A DNA stretch of 64,000 bases. It comes from Talpa occidentalis (Eukaryota; Chordata; Mammalia; Eulipotyphla; Talpidae). Under the pieces are notes generated by a model, which saw nothing but the letters and a program-made list of their open reading frames with translations, had not been told where the DNA came from and ran no database searches. Of the stretch, positions 20,288-31,073 are shown in pieces (within the stretch, counting starts at the first letter, position 1; every line of letters begins with the position of its first letter). Made by a program: the position numbers and the translations under genes. Where the stretch lies: assembly GCF_014898055.3 (NCBI RefSeq), contig NW_023601212.1:46116329-46180328 (forward strand). The letters are read 5' to 3'.

Positions 20288-22804
20288 AACCCCCCTGCAG
20301 GGGCATGTGGCTTCAGTGAGTTTGCCTCATTTAATCTAACTAAAACAAAAAACATGTATGTGCTGGTTTATATGTGGACCCAAAGCCTCAGATTATGCAG
20401 CCCAGACCTTGCTTTTCACCATCTTTCCAGTCTTTGTGCCTTTTAATGGCTCCATTTACAGACCTGCCACCTCCTCCTCTCAGCTAGCAACAAGGCAGCC
20501 ACCATGCTGCCATCTTCAAGTTCTATAGAAAGAGAGCTCCCCTTTCCCAACAGTGGCATCAGATTCCTGGCCCCAATTCTATTGGCCCCAATTGGCTCAT
20601 ATGCCTATTTCAGAACCAATTACTGTCTCTGGGAGAATTGTTGGCCAGCCTGACCCGGTGTCCTCTGGGCCTGAGGATGCAGTCAACACCACCCAACTAT
20701 GTGATTGAGCATGGGTGAGGTTGGGTGCTAGTAACCAAGGGGGTGGAGGGATGTGAGACCAACCAAACTACAGATGTGGATCACAGAGTTTTACAGATTA
20801 TAAAGCATTGAGTACTGTAGTCTGATCCTTATTTCAGTTTGTATTAGGCCTCTGCACCCATTTTAGCAGAGCCTTGCAGAAGTAGCTGTGAGTTACTGAT
20901 GGTCACTATTCAGAGGTGCAAAAGCTTTGGAGAACTCAGAGGGAAAAATAAGCGCCTGAACCTTCCTGTCCCAATCTTTGTTGGACCACCTCACTCCATC
21001 TTTAGTCCAGGAAACATGAATATCTTTCCCACAGCTGTACGCTCAAGTGTCCATAGCAACTTGTGAGTGTCCTCTATGGTTACACCACAGTGAACAGCAA
21101 AGAGTAACAGAGATGATGAGAATGTAGGGGACATGTGACCTGAGTGTCTTGAGTGGCATGGGTACCCTGACTCTTGCCAGAACTACCACGGGCAATCCAG
21201 TCCATTGTTATGGGAACTTCCTGTGGTTGCAAGCAAAGCCAGAAATCCATTTTATGTAAAATATTTTATGGGAAATATTTCCATTTCTAAATTGAATTTA
21301 AAGGCAATTGGCTCAAATTTACATCTATAGCATATTTGACCTGTGTGTCTCTGATTCATGAGCTGACTTCCTGACTAAGCTGGCATTAAAAACAATAAAC
21401 ATATTATAGCTCTTCCACCCCTACTCCTTGTCTCTCAGGATAACAATGCCCTTTTACCTTAAAAACTGGACGGTTTTTGGAAGCAGTTGGAGCCAGCTGC
21501 CAGTATCTCTCTGCTGTGCTTTTGGGCCATCTTTGATTCTTGCAAGTCCGACATTCAAATTATTTCCATTCTGCTTAGGTGGATATTTCTTCTTTGCCCA
21601 TGGCTTTCTAAAAGCCCCAATCGCTTCAAGGGCTTTTGCTATAACGGTAGGAGAGTCCAACCCTTCAAGGTGCTATTCTTTCTCCCCTCCATTGGATTCC
21701 AGAATTCAGAAAAAGCAATCTTAGAACAGAGGCTTTTGAGTGGACATGACCCTATTGACTATCTCAGTCATTTCTCAAACCTGGGTTCCAAGGAGGGCTT
21801 TGACAGTTCTGTATATGTTAGCATTAAAAAATTCCATTAAAAATATTTTCAACTGTAGCTAAGATGCATGCTCAGGTGCATTCATTGGGCAGCAGGTTTT
21901 AAGGTGTTGGAAATAACTAAGGATTCGCCTGCCATTGCCACTTAACTTAGATTTTGAGAGGAGCTCCTGAAAAACTAGCCATTCTTTGCTGCCACTTCTC
22001 TATAAATCAGGGGCTTACCCAATGCAGAAATAAAGTGGATGTTGCGACTGAGTAAGATTTCATGTACAATTTTAGAGTTAAAAAGTGCGTTCATCTCCAC
22101 ATCCTCAGTGAGAATCAATTGCTTTGTACGTAAACATTTATGTGAACACAGGAAGGGCATGGTTACTAATAAAATGTTACTCTGATTCATTGCTTAAATT
22201 GAGGTCTCCGTAGTGTGTTTTCATTTTAGAAAGCTTAGTGGCTGTGAATGTTTTACAAGCACTGCTTTGAGGAGGAGTGACTTGCATAAAGTCTCCAAGC
22301 CAGGGACAGGATGGGAGCATGGTCTTGGCCATCCACACTTGGTTCTCTTCCAGCTAGACAAGACCACATAACACATCTTTCAAACTAGCACCCATTTTAG
22401 AGTGAAGGGGGAATGCGTGAAAGCTGACCATAGAACTAAAGTGTGGGGGGAGGTTCGAGAACAAAGTGGCAGAGAGAACACAATGACTAAGGTAGCAGAT
22501 GGGTGATTATGAGTGATTTGGTGGTGGGCAATATGCTGATGCACCCGAGGGGGAGATCCTATACTTACAAAGGATTATCAACTATGTAAACCCCCAGTAC
22601 TTCAATAAAATTAAAAAGGGGAGCACATTTAATAAGTATTCCTGGACTACTAAAAATACTAAAAAAAACTAGAAGTCTCTACAATTGGCATCTACAGCCG
22701 CAGCAAGAATCAATTTGTGTTAAATTCAAGCGACTTTTAAAATGAGATATAATTGATACAAATAACATTATATTATTTTCAGATGTATAAAATTAATTCG
22801 ATAT
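20288..22804. other. NWD1 3' flank (3' UTR and intergenic)
   Basis: The proximal part is presumably 3' UTR, up to a candidate signal at 21394. No repeat family is recognised. Short open frames on both strands look incidental. Confidence 0.5.
21386..21399 (+). promoter_or_regulatory. Candidate NWD1 polyadenylation signals ATTAAA and AATAAA
   Basis: ATTAAA (21386) and AATAAA (21394) lie close together about 1.1 kb after the NWD1 stop codon and are the first such hexamers I noticed downstream in sense. This would give a 3' UTR of about 1.1 kb. It is an inference only; hexamers occur often by chance in AT-rich DNA. Confidence 0.3.
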
Positions 22805-22805
22805 A

Positions 22806-23130
22806 CAGGCACACCTTGGAGGTATAGCAGGTTCCGTTCCACACTGCAATAAAGCTAATGTCGAATATGCGAGTAACACAAAAGTTTTGGTTTCCTGGTT
22901 CACACTACACAGTAGTCTATGAGGCATGCAACAGCATTATGTCTACAAACAATGTGCATGCCTTAATTAAATGTGATGCAGAGACAAGAAGTGAGCAATA
23001 CAGTGGGAACAATGCACCATAGACTTGCTGGAGACAGGGCTGTCATGAAACTCAAATTAGTGAAAAAAAAAAAAAAAAAAGCACCATGAAGTGCATTAAG
23101 TGAAGCACACTAAAATGAGTTGGTACACTA
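22806..23130 (+). mobile_element. Tigger-type DNA transposon, internally deleted
   Basis: Starts CAGGCACACCTTGGAGGTAT and continues TAGCAGGTTCCG, CAATAAAGCTAATGTCG. Ends with GTGAAGCACACTAAAATGAG. It has the terminal inverted repeats and internal deletion of a Tigger1-like nonautonomous element. Confidence 0.8.
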
Positions 23131-23390
23131 TTAAGAGATGGTCGCCATAAGTCTAGTTAACAATCATCACCATACATAGTTGTAAATTTTTGAGAACTTT
23201 CACAATCTATATTTGGTTATTTATTTTAAAAACCCAGACATGTTCCACTTATTTATTTAATCTGAAAACATTCAAACTTACAGCAGAGTTGCACTAGGAG
23301 GACATGGACTTGCATTTCCTCACCATCAAGATTTAACAAATGCACTGTCACTGTCCATCTCTGGCTGAACCATTTTAAAGTGAGGCCCAG

Positions 23391-24010
23391 GGCATCCCTG
23401 GTGGCGCAAGAGTTTAAGCACAGGGGCCTCCCCGGTGGGCAGCGGTTGAGCGCTGGGTTGTGAAGCTGCCCGTGGCCTCTGCGGCGCCGGTTCGATCCCC
23501 GGCTGCTCCCCGGCCACTGGAGGAGGGTCCCACATGGCGCGCAGACCTCTCCTGCCGCCCGCTGCTCCCCTCAGCAGTGTACTTCAGTCCTTCTGCCTGC
23601 TCTGCTCCCCACTCTGGCTCTGGTGAATTCTCTCACCCTCCCGTGCTTCTGACTGTACCCAGTGCTTGTATAAACAAACAAAAAAAAACAAATAAACAAA
23701 TAAATAAATAAATAAAACATGCCTCTATAAAAAAAAAATATTAAGAAAAAAAAAAAAGAGTTTAAGCACAGCACTGCGAAGCAATCTGCACCTCTGCAGC
23801 AGGAGTTTGATCCCCGGCTGGCCAGGGAGCAACCCACATGGGACAGCAGACCTCTCCTGTCTCACCCACTGCTTCCCTCAGCAGTATATTTCAGTAGATC
23901 TGCCTGTTCTGCTCCCCCCTCAGTATTTGGTGAATCCTCTCAGCCCCCTGCACCTCTGGTCTGTACCCCAATTCTTGTATGCATAAATAAATAAATGTTA
24001 AAAAAAAAAA
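23391..24010 (+). mobile_element. Outer tRNA-derived SINE interrupted by a second SINE
   Basis: Pieces 23391-23423 and 23756-24010 form one SINE; its TSD is AAAGTGAGG(C/T)CCA. The interruption is the SINE at 23424-23755. Confidence 0.9.
23424..23755 (+). mobile_element. Inner tRNA-derived SINE, 3'-tagged subfamily
   Basis: Perfect 16-bp TSD AAGAGTTTAAGCACAG (23408-23423, 23756-23771), made from the host SINE itself. It carries the ACATGCCTCTATA tag between two A-rich tails. Confidence 0.94.
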
Positions 24011-24296
24011 AAGTGAGGTCCAAAACCCAGGATGAGACACTCAGCTCAGGCACAAAGTTGAAGGGGGCACCAAAAATCTCAGCAATCAAGAGGAACAATG
24101 TTTTAGAAAACCATATTTTAAAAAATCAAAATGGGTAAAAAATGTATGATGAACAAAATATCAGTGTTTTAAATAATGATGGAGACCTTGAACTTGCATG
24201 AAATTGTGTCACTCACCTCACCTTGCTCCAGTCCTGGGAACATCAACACATTTCACACTAGCAGGCATCTTTTAGGAATCAGGTCATTCTATAGAG

Positions 24297-24297
<1 letters not shown>

Positions 24298-24338
<41 letters not shown>
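24298..24338. repeat. (CA)n microsatellite
   Basis: About 20 uninterrupted CA dinucleotides. Confidence 0.98.
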
Positions 24339-24340
<2 letters not shown>

Positions 24341-24494
24341 AAAGTAACAATTGTTATTTAATATCTTTTAATACACATCCTTCTTTTCTTAATTCCTATA
24401 GCAACTTTTATAGCTATTTCTTTCAAACTAGGAAGCAATCAAGATTTGCTCATGCACTGCATTTGGTTGTCTCTTAGCCTCTTAAATTCTAGAG

Positions 24495-24620
24495 CTCAAG
24501 GTAACAAACCACAGCCTGCAGGTCTGTTTTTGTAAAGTTTTCTTGGCACATGACCATGCCCACTCATTTACATATTGCCTGTGGTTATTTTTTTGCTACA
24601 GTGACAGTGAATAGGGGGTC
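24495..24620 (+). repeat. hAT-type nonautonomous DNA transposon fragment (MER58-like)
   Basis: GCCTGCAGGTCTGTTTTTGT, CATGACCATGCCCACTCATT and CATATTGCCTGTGGTTATTT match the family with GGCAAAC...GGGCCAGATAG ends. The family name is from memory. Confidence 0.5.
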
Positions 24621-24709
24621 CCAACGCCAAAAAGATTTACAGTCTAATCCTTAACAGAAAAGTATGCCGATCTTGGTCTTAAGGCTTGATTACATTCGAG
24701 GCAAACATT

Positions 24710-24970
24710 TTTTTTTTAAAGATTTATTTATTTATGCATACAAGAACTGGGGGGTAGGCCAGAGGTTCAGAGGGTCAGAGGACTTACCAGAAAGAGGGGA
24801 AGCAGAACAGGCAGATCTATTAAAATACACTGCTGAGGGGAGCAGCGGACCAGACAGGTCTGCTGTACCATGTGGGTTGCTCCCTGGCAGGCTGGGGATT
24901 GAACTTGTGTGAAGTGGCTGGTGATAGCTTGATAGCCCTGTCTTTAACCCCTGCGCCACCAGGGAGGCCC
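24710..24970 (-). mobile_element. tRNA-derived SINE, full length
   Basis: TSD CAAACATT (24702-24709, 24971-24978). Ends GCGCCACCAGGGAGGCCC. Confidence 0.88.
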
Positions 24971-24984
24971 CAAACATTGTTTTT

Positions 24985-25170
24985 TAATGAACTTTGCTTT
25001 TTAAAGCAATTTTAGAGTCACAGCCAACATGAGCAAAAGGTACAGAGATTTCCCACTTAACCTGCTACCCCAGTACATAAACATCCCCCTCCTCCACGAT
25101 CAGTCTCCCCCACAGTGTGCTGCTTTAGTTACACTTGATGAACCTATATTGGCATATCATAATCACAGGG
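24985..25170 (-). repeat. Old L1 3' UTR fragment
   Basis: CAATTTTAGAGTCACAGCCA, AAAAGGTACAGAGATTTCCC and CAGTCTCCCCCACAGTGTG are antisense L1M, same segment as at 10060. Confidence 0.75.
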
Positions 25171-25234
25171 TAAACATTTTTAACAAGATTGCTTCATCTT
25201 CATAATAAATTTTTACCAACTTAGCAGATGAAAA

Positions 25235-25560
25235 TAACACCTGTTTATTATCTCAGTTTCTGTGGGCCTGCAGTTCAGGTGCAATGTTGCTGGATTCTCT
25301 GTTCAGGTCTTATCGGTGTCAGCCAGGACAGGATTTCATCAGGGGCTCAAAGTCCTCTTCTACACTCACCCAGGCAATTAGCAGAATTGAGCTCCTTATG
25401 GTGCTATGACTGTGGCTCTTAGCTCTAGAGGCTGCCTCTTGCCACAGGCAGTTTGTGGACATGACTGGGTCCTCCTTTCAAGTCAGCAGGATTACATCTC
25501 TCCACTGCTTCTAGTCTCTGACCTCCAAAGACTTTAGCTAGGCCCACCTGTAATAATCAC
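25235..25560 (-). repeat. Possible old LTR fragment (MaLR-like)
   Basis: CAGTTTCTGTGGGCCTGCAG, then GCAGGATTACATCTCTCCAC and CTCTGACCTCCAAAGAC resemble an antisense ancient LTR. Family uncertain. Confidence 0.35.
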
Positions 25561-25988
25561 AATAATATTTTAATCCTCCTCCTATGAACTCAAATCAACT
25601 TATTTGGTACATAAAATAACCAACAAGATAGCTTCACCTTTGCTGTGTGGAGTAATCTAATTGCAAGAGTGACATTCAGAGGTGTAGTCCACACTCCAGG
25701 ATGGGGGATTTAAAGAGTATGGACAGCAGGAAGTGAGGACCTCAGCAATATCTTAAAATTCTGCCACAACAAGTAGTTCCAGACTTTTGAGATTTGGGTG
25801 ATAAAGTTCGCCAGCTGGGAGACATAGCTGAAAATTTGATCTTTTCATCTCATCTTTTAAATTTTGTGACTATAATGTCCAACAAAAAACCCACTTGCAA
25901 ATGTTATCTTAATTCTGATAAATCTGTGATAGGGTAAGGAAATCTGTGTTCCAAGATTGGTCTGCCTAAACTGTCAGCTCTAAGGTTT

Positions 25989-26260
25989 GTTTTTTCTTTT
26001 TTTCAAAGATTTATTTATTTATGCATACAAGAACTTCGGTACAGGCTAGAGGGTGGTGAGAGGATTCACCAGAGACAGAGTGGGGAGCAGAACAGGCAGA
26101 TCTATTGAAATACACTGCTGAGGGGAACAGCAGGTGAGGCAGGAGAGGTCTGCTGCATCATGGGGGTTGCTCCCTGGCCAGCCGTGGATCAAACTCGTGC
26201 TGCAGTGGCTGGTGATAGCTTGATAGTACTGTCTTTAACCCCTGTGCCACTACCAAGGGC
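25989..26260 (-). mobile_element. tRNA-derived SINE, full length
   Basis: Perfect TSD CAGCTCTAAGGTTT (25975-25988, 26261-26274). Confidence 0.93.
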
Positions 26261-26273
26261 CAGCTCTAAGGTT

Positions 26274-26400
26274 TTTGATGTACAGGAACATCTGGGAGAT
26301 AATTGCTTTGGGCCCAGACCACCACAATAAAGCAAAATATTGCAATAAAAAGCAATAAGACACAAATTTTTGTTTGCCCAGTGTACATGAAGTTAAGGTT
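26274..26400 (+). mobile_element. Tigger 5' end fragment
   Basis: TACAGGAACATCTGGGAGAT, CCCAGACCACCACAATAAAG, CAAAATATTGCAATAAAA: decayed start of a Tigger1-like element, cut off after about 120 bp. Confidence 0.65.
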
Positions 26401-26798
26401 GCTGATGAAGGCCATGCCATGGCAGCTGCTGCACAGTGTACAGTTCCCCAAAAAAGATGGAGGGGAGGCTGGTATGGCTTGGCACTGCTGGGTTCCCCTG
26501 CTTTGACACTGTGCTGCTGTCAGCTTGTCTTCCTACCACAGCTGTACACCCCGCTGCACCAAGCCTCCCGCTGCAGCATCTTCCTCTTCTGCTGCCTCTT
26601 CTTCTGCCACACACACCACTGTGCTGAGCTTTTCTGTGTATTTTTAGGAGTCAGCTACCCAAGCAAAATGACTTTTTCTCATATGATCCACCTTCTGAGG
26701 GTTCTCTTCCAAAGACAGGCAACTCGGTGTACCTCCAATTCCTGTCTGGTGCTCACCTCTGCAGGGCCTGTGACTGTTTAGGCCCCCAAACATGCTCC

Positions 26799-27363
26799 AA
26801 ATGTCTTAAGGCACCTCACTGCAGTAAGGAGCATCAGACTCAAGGCTGGAGATAGGGGCATAAAAAGACTTGTACACAGTCAGTTTACATGGGTGTAGGG
26901 TAAGTGAAAAATTATCAGGCTTTTCCGCCCTCCAGCCATTAGCATTAATGATGGGTCCCTGTGGTCCTACATGCATGCCTGATGGTAGACTCCTGAAGTA
27001 GGATGTGGGCACGCATAGGTGGGCACAGCTGGGCTGAGACTGGACTTACAAGGGCGGCGTCATGGGCACACCAGCAGAGAAGCAGAACGAGAATGAGAAT
27101 AGCAAAAAGAGCAGCAGGACGAGAGTGGAACCAGCAGAGCAGCAAAGGAGAAGCAGAGACCATGAGAGAACGCCAGAGAGCCTAGAAAGAGTGAAGACTT
27201 GCCAGGAGCTGGGAGGCCTACCAGCCTCCTGGTCCTACAGCCCGGCCTCCCCACTCGTAAAAAGCACTCAATAAAAGCCTGAAAAGCCACCAAGGGCTCC
27301 AGGATTCTCCTTTACTGTCTGCCCAGATCATAGAGAACCAGCCCCGGTCTTCCTGCCACTACA
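26799..27363 (+). repeat. Candidate solitary LTR, unassigned
   Basis: AATAAAAGCCTGAAAAGCCA at about 27270, followed by about 90 bp ending CTGCCACTACA, looks like the R-U5 end of an LTR. Boundaries and a TSD could not be fixed. A unique sequence with a chance AATAAA is possible. Confidence 0.3.
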
Positions 27364-27641
27364 GTGGTCAATACAGTTCCAGACTACCACTTCCTTTTTT
27401 CCAGAACATGAATTTAATAGAAGCAGGGAGATGACACCTGAAGTTGTGGGAAACAAAGATGACTCCGAGATGACAGGCAGCATGGGTGAACACCCCAAGT
27501 AGAATTAGATTCCATGGCAAAGCATGAATCCATGAAAGATAAAAATTTCCAGAATTTTCAAAATGCCCCTTGCACCAACAGATTCTCAAATATGGCAAAG
27601 GTGTTGACCCTCTCTCCATTCCTGGTAAAAATGACCATCAG

Positions 27642-27898
27642 AAGGGCCTCTCCTGGTGGCGCAGCGGTTGAGCGCTGGGCTGTGAAGCTGCCCGCAGCCT
27701 CTGCAGACCCCTGGCCGCTGGCGAGGGTCCCACATGTCACGCAGACCTCTCCTGCCGCGCCCACTGCTCCCCTCAGCAGTATATTTCATCAGTCTGCCTG
27801 TTCTGTTCCCCGCTCTGGCTCTGGTGAATTCTCTCACCCTCCCGCGCTTCTGACTGTACCCAGTGCTTGTATAAATAAATAAATAAATCTTTAAAAAA
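27642..27898 (+). mobile_element. tRNA-derived SINE with B-box region lost
   Basis: TSD AAAAATGACCATCAG / AAAAATGACTGTCAG. The head goes directly from CCTCTGCAG to ACCCCTGGCCGCTGG, so the GGTTCGATCC B box is missing. Confidence 0.88.
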
Positions 27899-28104
27899 AA
27901 AAATGACTGTCAGGAAAAGAATATTCCTAATTGCCCCCTGCAGTGCCAAGAGAATATTTAAATTACAGGTGATGCCTTAGTTCCTCTACCACTTAAAGGC
28001 CTATAAACTGGACAGGAGCGTCGATTGAGGTGTCCTGTCAATCTTCATAAGTGCTGAAGCTGTGGACTGGATACTGGCTACACAGAGGAATTTGTTTGGG
28101 TAAA

Positions 28105-28615
28105 ATGTAACAGATTCTCCAAAGGGCACCTGCACCCCTATGTTTATAGCAGCACTATATACAATAGGTAAGCTATGGAAACAACCCAAATGCCCAAAAA
28201 TATGTGACTGGATCAAGAAGATGTGGCATATATACACGATAAAATATTACTCAGCAATCAAAAAGATAAACTCATGCCATTTGCAGCAACATGGATGGAG
28301 CTGGAAGGAATCATGCTCGGTGAAATAAGCTGAAAAGAAAAATAAAAATATCAGATGGTTTAATTTATAGGAGGAATATGGAGGATCCAAACAAGGGATC
28401 AAGAAAAAACCTAATTATAATAAAGTAAAAATCAAAATCAGCAGGCAACTATAAATCAGAGATATTGGGGGGAGAAGGGAGTAGAATCAAAACAGGGGTG
28501 GGAAGAGCACAAGGTACTATGGCAATGGTGCAGGGATGAATGGGTGGCGGGAATTTCACGGGTGCTATAACTGAGATGAAAATGCATGCATTGTACAAAA
28601 ATGAAGAATGATGTG
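28105..28615 (+). mobile_element. Old L1 3' end, sense
   Basis: CACCCCTATGTTTATAGCAG, AACAACCCAAATGCCCAAAA, ATGTGGCATATATACACGAT and AACATGGATGGAGCTGGAAG are decayed ORF2 C-terminal code, followed by 3' UTR to about 28615. Confidence 0.85.
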
Positions 28616-28735
28616 TTTGTGTATATATATATAGATATATACACACATATATACACATGTATACATATACATGTATATATATTGGATATATATCTGTATA
28701 TATATCATATATATCCAATGTATATGACGTAACAG
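28616..28735. repeat. (TA/TATACA)n low-complexity tract
   Basis: Alternating TA/CA/TG dinucleotides directly after the L1 3' end, probably grown from its tail. ATATACATGTATATAT is palindromic. Confidence 0.9.
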
Positions 28736-29202
28736 ATTCACCTTAGAGACAATGACTAATGTTAATAATCTCCAGCCCTTTCAATTCCATTTCTAGGACT
28801 TTGTGCCAAGGAAATGATTACACCTGAGGCAGAGGTATAATGACAGTTTAGGTATTGTTTACAATGTCTAAATATTAGTGAAAGGAGAATATCCAGTGAC
28901 AGGAAGTAAATCAATTCTGGTGCATGTGACCAGCAACTGCCATGCAGTCTTAATGACAAAATGGCTGTGAGCACCAAATAAAGTAGAACTCCAAACTGAT
29001 ACCAAAATGCAAATTTAGGTGGAATTCATGGCAAAATATTTCAGTCAGAAGACTTGCATATGTGTATGTGCACAGAAATAAATCTGGAAAGATGTACAAT
29101 AGGTGTGAAACAGCTACCTATGAGGGGTGGGACAAAGTGAAAGGATTTTTTTACTGAAAGGTATGTTTCTATCTACAATAAAAATGGGTTATTTAAGTAA
29201 TA

Positions 29203-29434
29203 AAAAGTCATGTTTACACTATACTATCGTGTATGAAGTATGCAATAGCATTCTGTCTAAAAATACACACATTTAATGAAATGTGACACAGAGACAGGAA
29301 GGGAGCGCAAGCTGCTGGAAAAATGATGCCAAGAGACTTGATCTATGCAGGGCCACTGCAAACCTTCAATTTGAAAAAACGCAGTATCTGGAAGTACAAT
29401 CAAGCGAAGTGCAATAAAATGAGGTGTGCCTGTA
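29203..29434 (+). mobile_element. Tigger-type DNA transposon, 3' part
   Basis: CATGTTTACACTATACTATC, GCAATAGCATTCTGTC, then GAAGTGCAATAAAATGAGGT and GTGCCTGTAC end. It shares the internal junction (..ATGTGACACAGAGACAGGAA) with the copy at 22806. Confidence 0.8.
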
Positions 29435-30129
29435 CTCTGTGTAGGAGGCAATAGTTAAGGAAATAATTTAGCTTAGCATGTTTTGTGCTTTTAAAGAACA
29501 AGAATGAAAGGCTGCAATGCCTTTCACATTGAACACATGTACACACACCCACATATCCATGCACTCATGCACACACAGAGATGCACACAGGCCCAAGATG
29601 GAACTAGCTTATGCTTTCCTGCTCTCCAAACGAATGAGGGCTTCCTCTAACCATTTGAGATTTGTGAAAAAAAATGAACAGTGCAAAGTGGTCCTTGAAA
29701 TTTGAATAGACCCACCCTCCCTGTGGGAGGGGAGCACCTCCTGGCAGGCCACCAGCCCACATGCTGTAGGTCCTAGAGGACTGTGACTAACAGGTTGGCT
29801 GGTGACCTCAGAGGTTGCAGGCTGCCTTAGCTGTTGTTTATGCAGGAATGTACTGAACCCTACAGAATCCCTTTCTGGGCTGTGAGCCATCAATCCTCAG
29901 TGTTCCTTCCCTCCCCACATCTATCAAATACCATATTCTCTCTGCTTTACCTTGCAAATATTGCTCCCACCACCCTTTCTTCCCACCTTCACTGCTCCTG
30001 TCCTGGTCAGCCAGGCTGTCCTTTACATAAACAGTGAAACTGCCTCCTTGCATCCTCCTTGGCTGCGCTCCCATCCCTTCCCTGCAGAGCATTTGCTTCC
30101 AAATTCAAAGCTGCTCAAGCAGCTCCTTG

Positions 30130-30465
30130 TGTAAAAGTCATGTGTGCTTTCTACTAATGCTAAATGCCAAGACAAAAATTTTATCTCATCCCATAAGGAT
30201 GAGTGGTCTGCCCACTCAGGCCTCTCCACACATATCCTGCATTCCACCCTCCCCCACTTCCACTTTGCAGTCCAAGAACATGGTCTTTTTATTTTAAGTT
30301 CTTCAAATGGGCCCCACTGCTTTCTACCGCAGGGCTTTTGCAAGGCCCTCTGACGTTCATGGTAAATGCTACACATTCTTCAGAACTCAGCTGGGATGAC
30401 ATCTCCTTTGAGAAGCCTACTTCATTCCCTGCTAGACTGGGTTAAGTCCTCCCAGGTGGCAGGTG
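30130..30465 (+). repeat. L2-like fragment
   Basis: GGGCTTTTGCAAGGCCCTCT, TTCAGAACTCAGCTGGGATG, ACATCTCCTTTGAGAAGCCT match the L2 phrase series for cytosine-rich 3' segments. Confidence 0.55.
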
Positions 30466-30479
30466 GTATTTTTCAAAAA

Positions 30480-30976
30480 TGGTCATGGCAATATTTCAGG
30501 TCGTCCATACTATTCTAGAAACTGGTCACTCCCTAGATTCTGAAGTCTGTTTGCCCTCATCTTGAATTTGGGAGGGACTTTGTAGTAGCCACTGTGGAAA
30601 GGTTGCAATGGAAATGATTTTGTGTGATTTCTGAGGCTGAATCAGAAGAGACAATAGGACTTCCACCCAACTCACTTGCCCCTATCAGGATGATAGGTCT
30701 TGGAACCTCACTGCCATGCTGTGAGGAAGCTGAGGCTGCATGCGGAAGACACACATATAGGTGTTCTGGCAATAGCCCTAGTGTGGGTCTCAACCTACAG
30801 CCAGCAGCAACTGATAGACACATGAGTAAGTAAACCTTCAGAGGATTCCAGGCACCCAGCTGATACCAAGAGGCCAGAGAGGAGCTATCTACCACCCCTG
30901 CCCAAAGTGCAGACTGGAAGATAAAATAAATGCTCTCATTACAAAACTCTAGGTCTTCCGGTGGTTTGTTACACAT
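30480..30976 (+). repeat. Old MaLR-type LTR
   Basis: GTGTGATTTCTGAGGCTGAA, GCCATGCTGTGAGGAAGCTG, TAGGTGTTCTGGCAATAGCC, GATAGACACATGAGTAAGTA and GGTGGTTTGTTACACATTGT follow a mammalian MLT-like LTR. Confidence 0.6.
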
Positions 30977-31073
30977 TGTAATGAGAATGTAGAAACTATT
31001 AATTTTTACTTTCCCTTTGAAGTACTTGCTACATATATTTATGTGTGTGATTATTTTTGAACCCTATCCTCTT

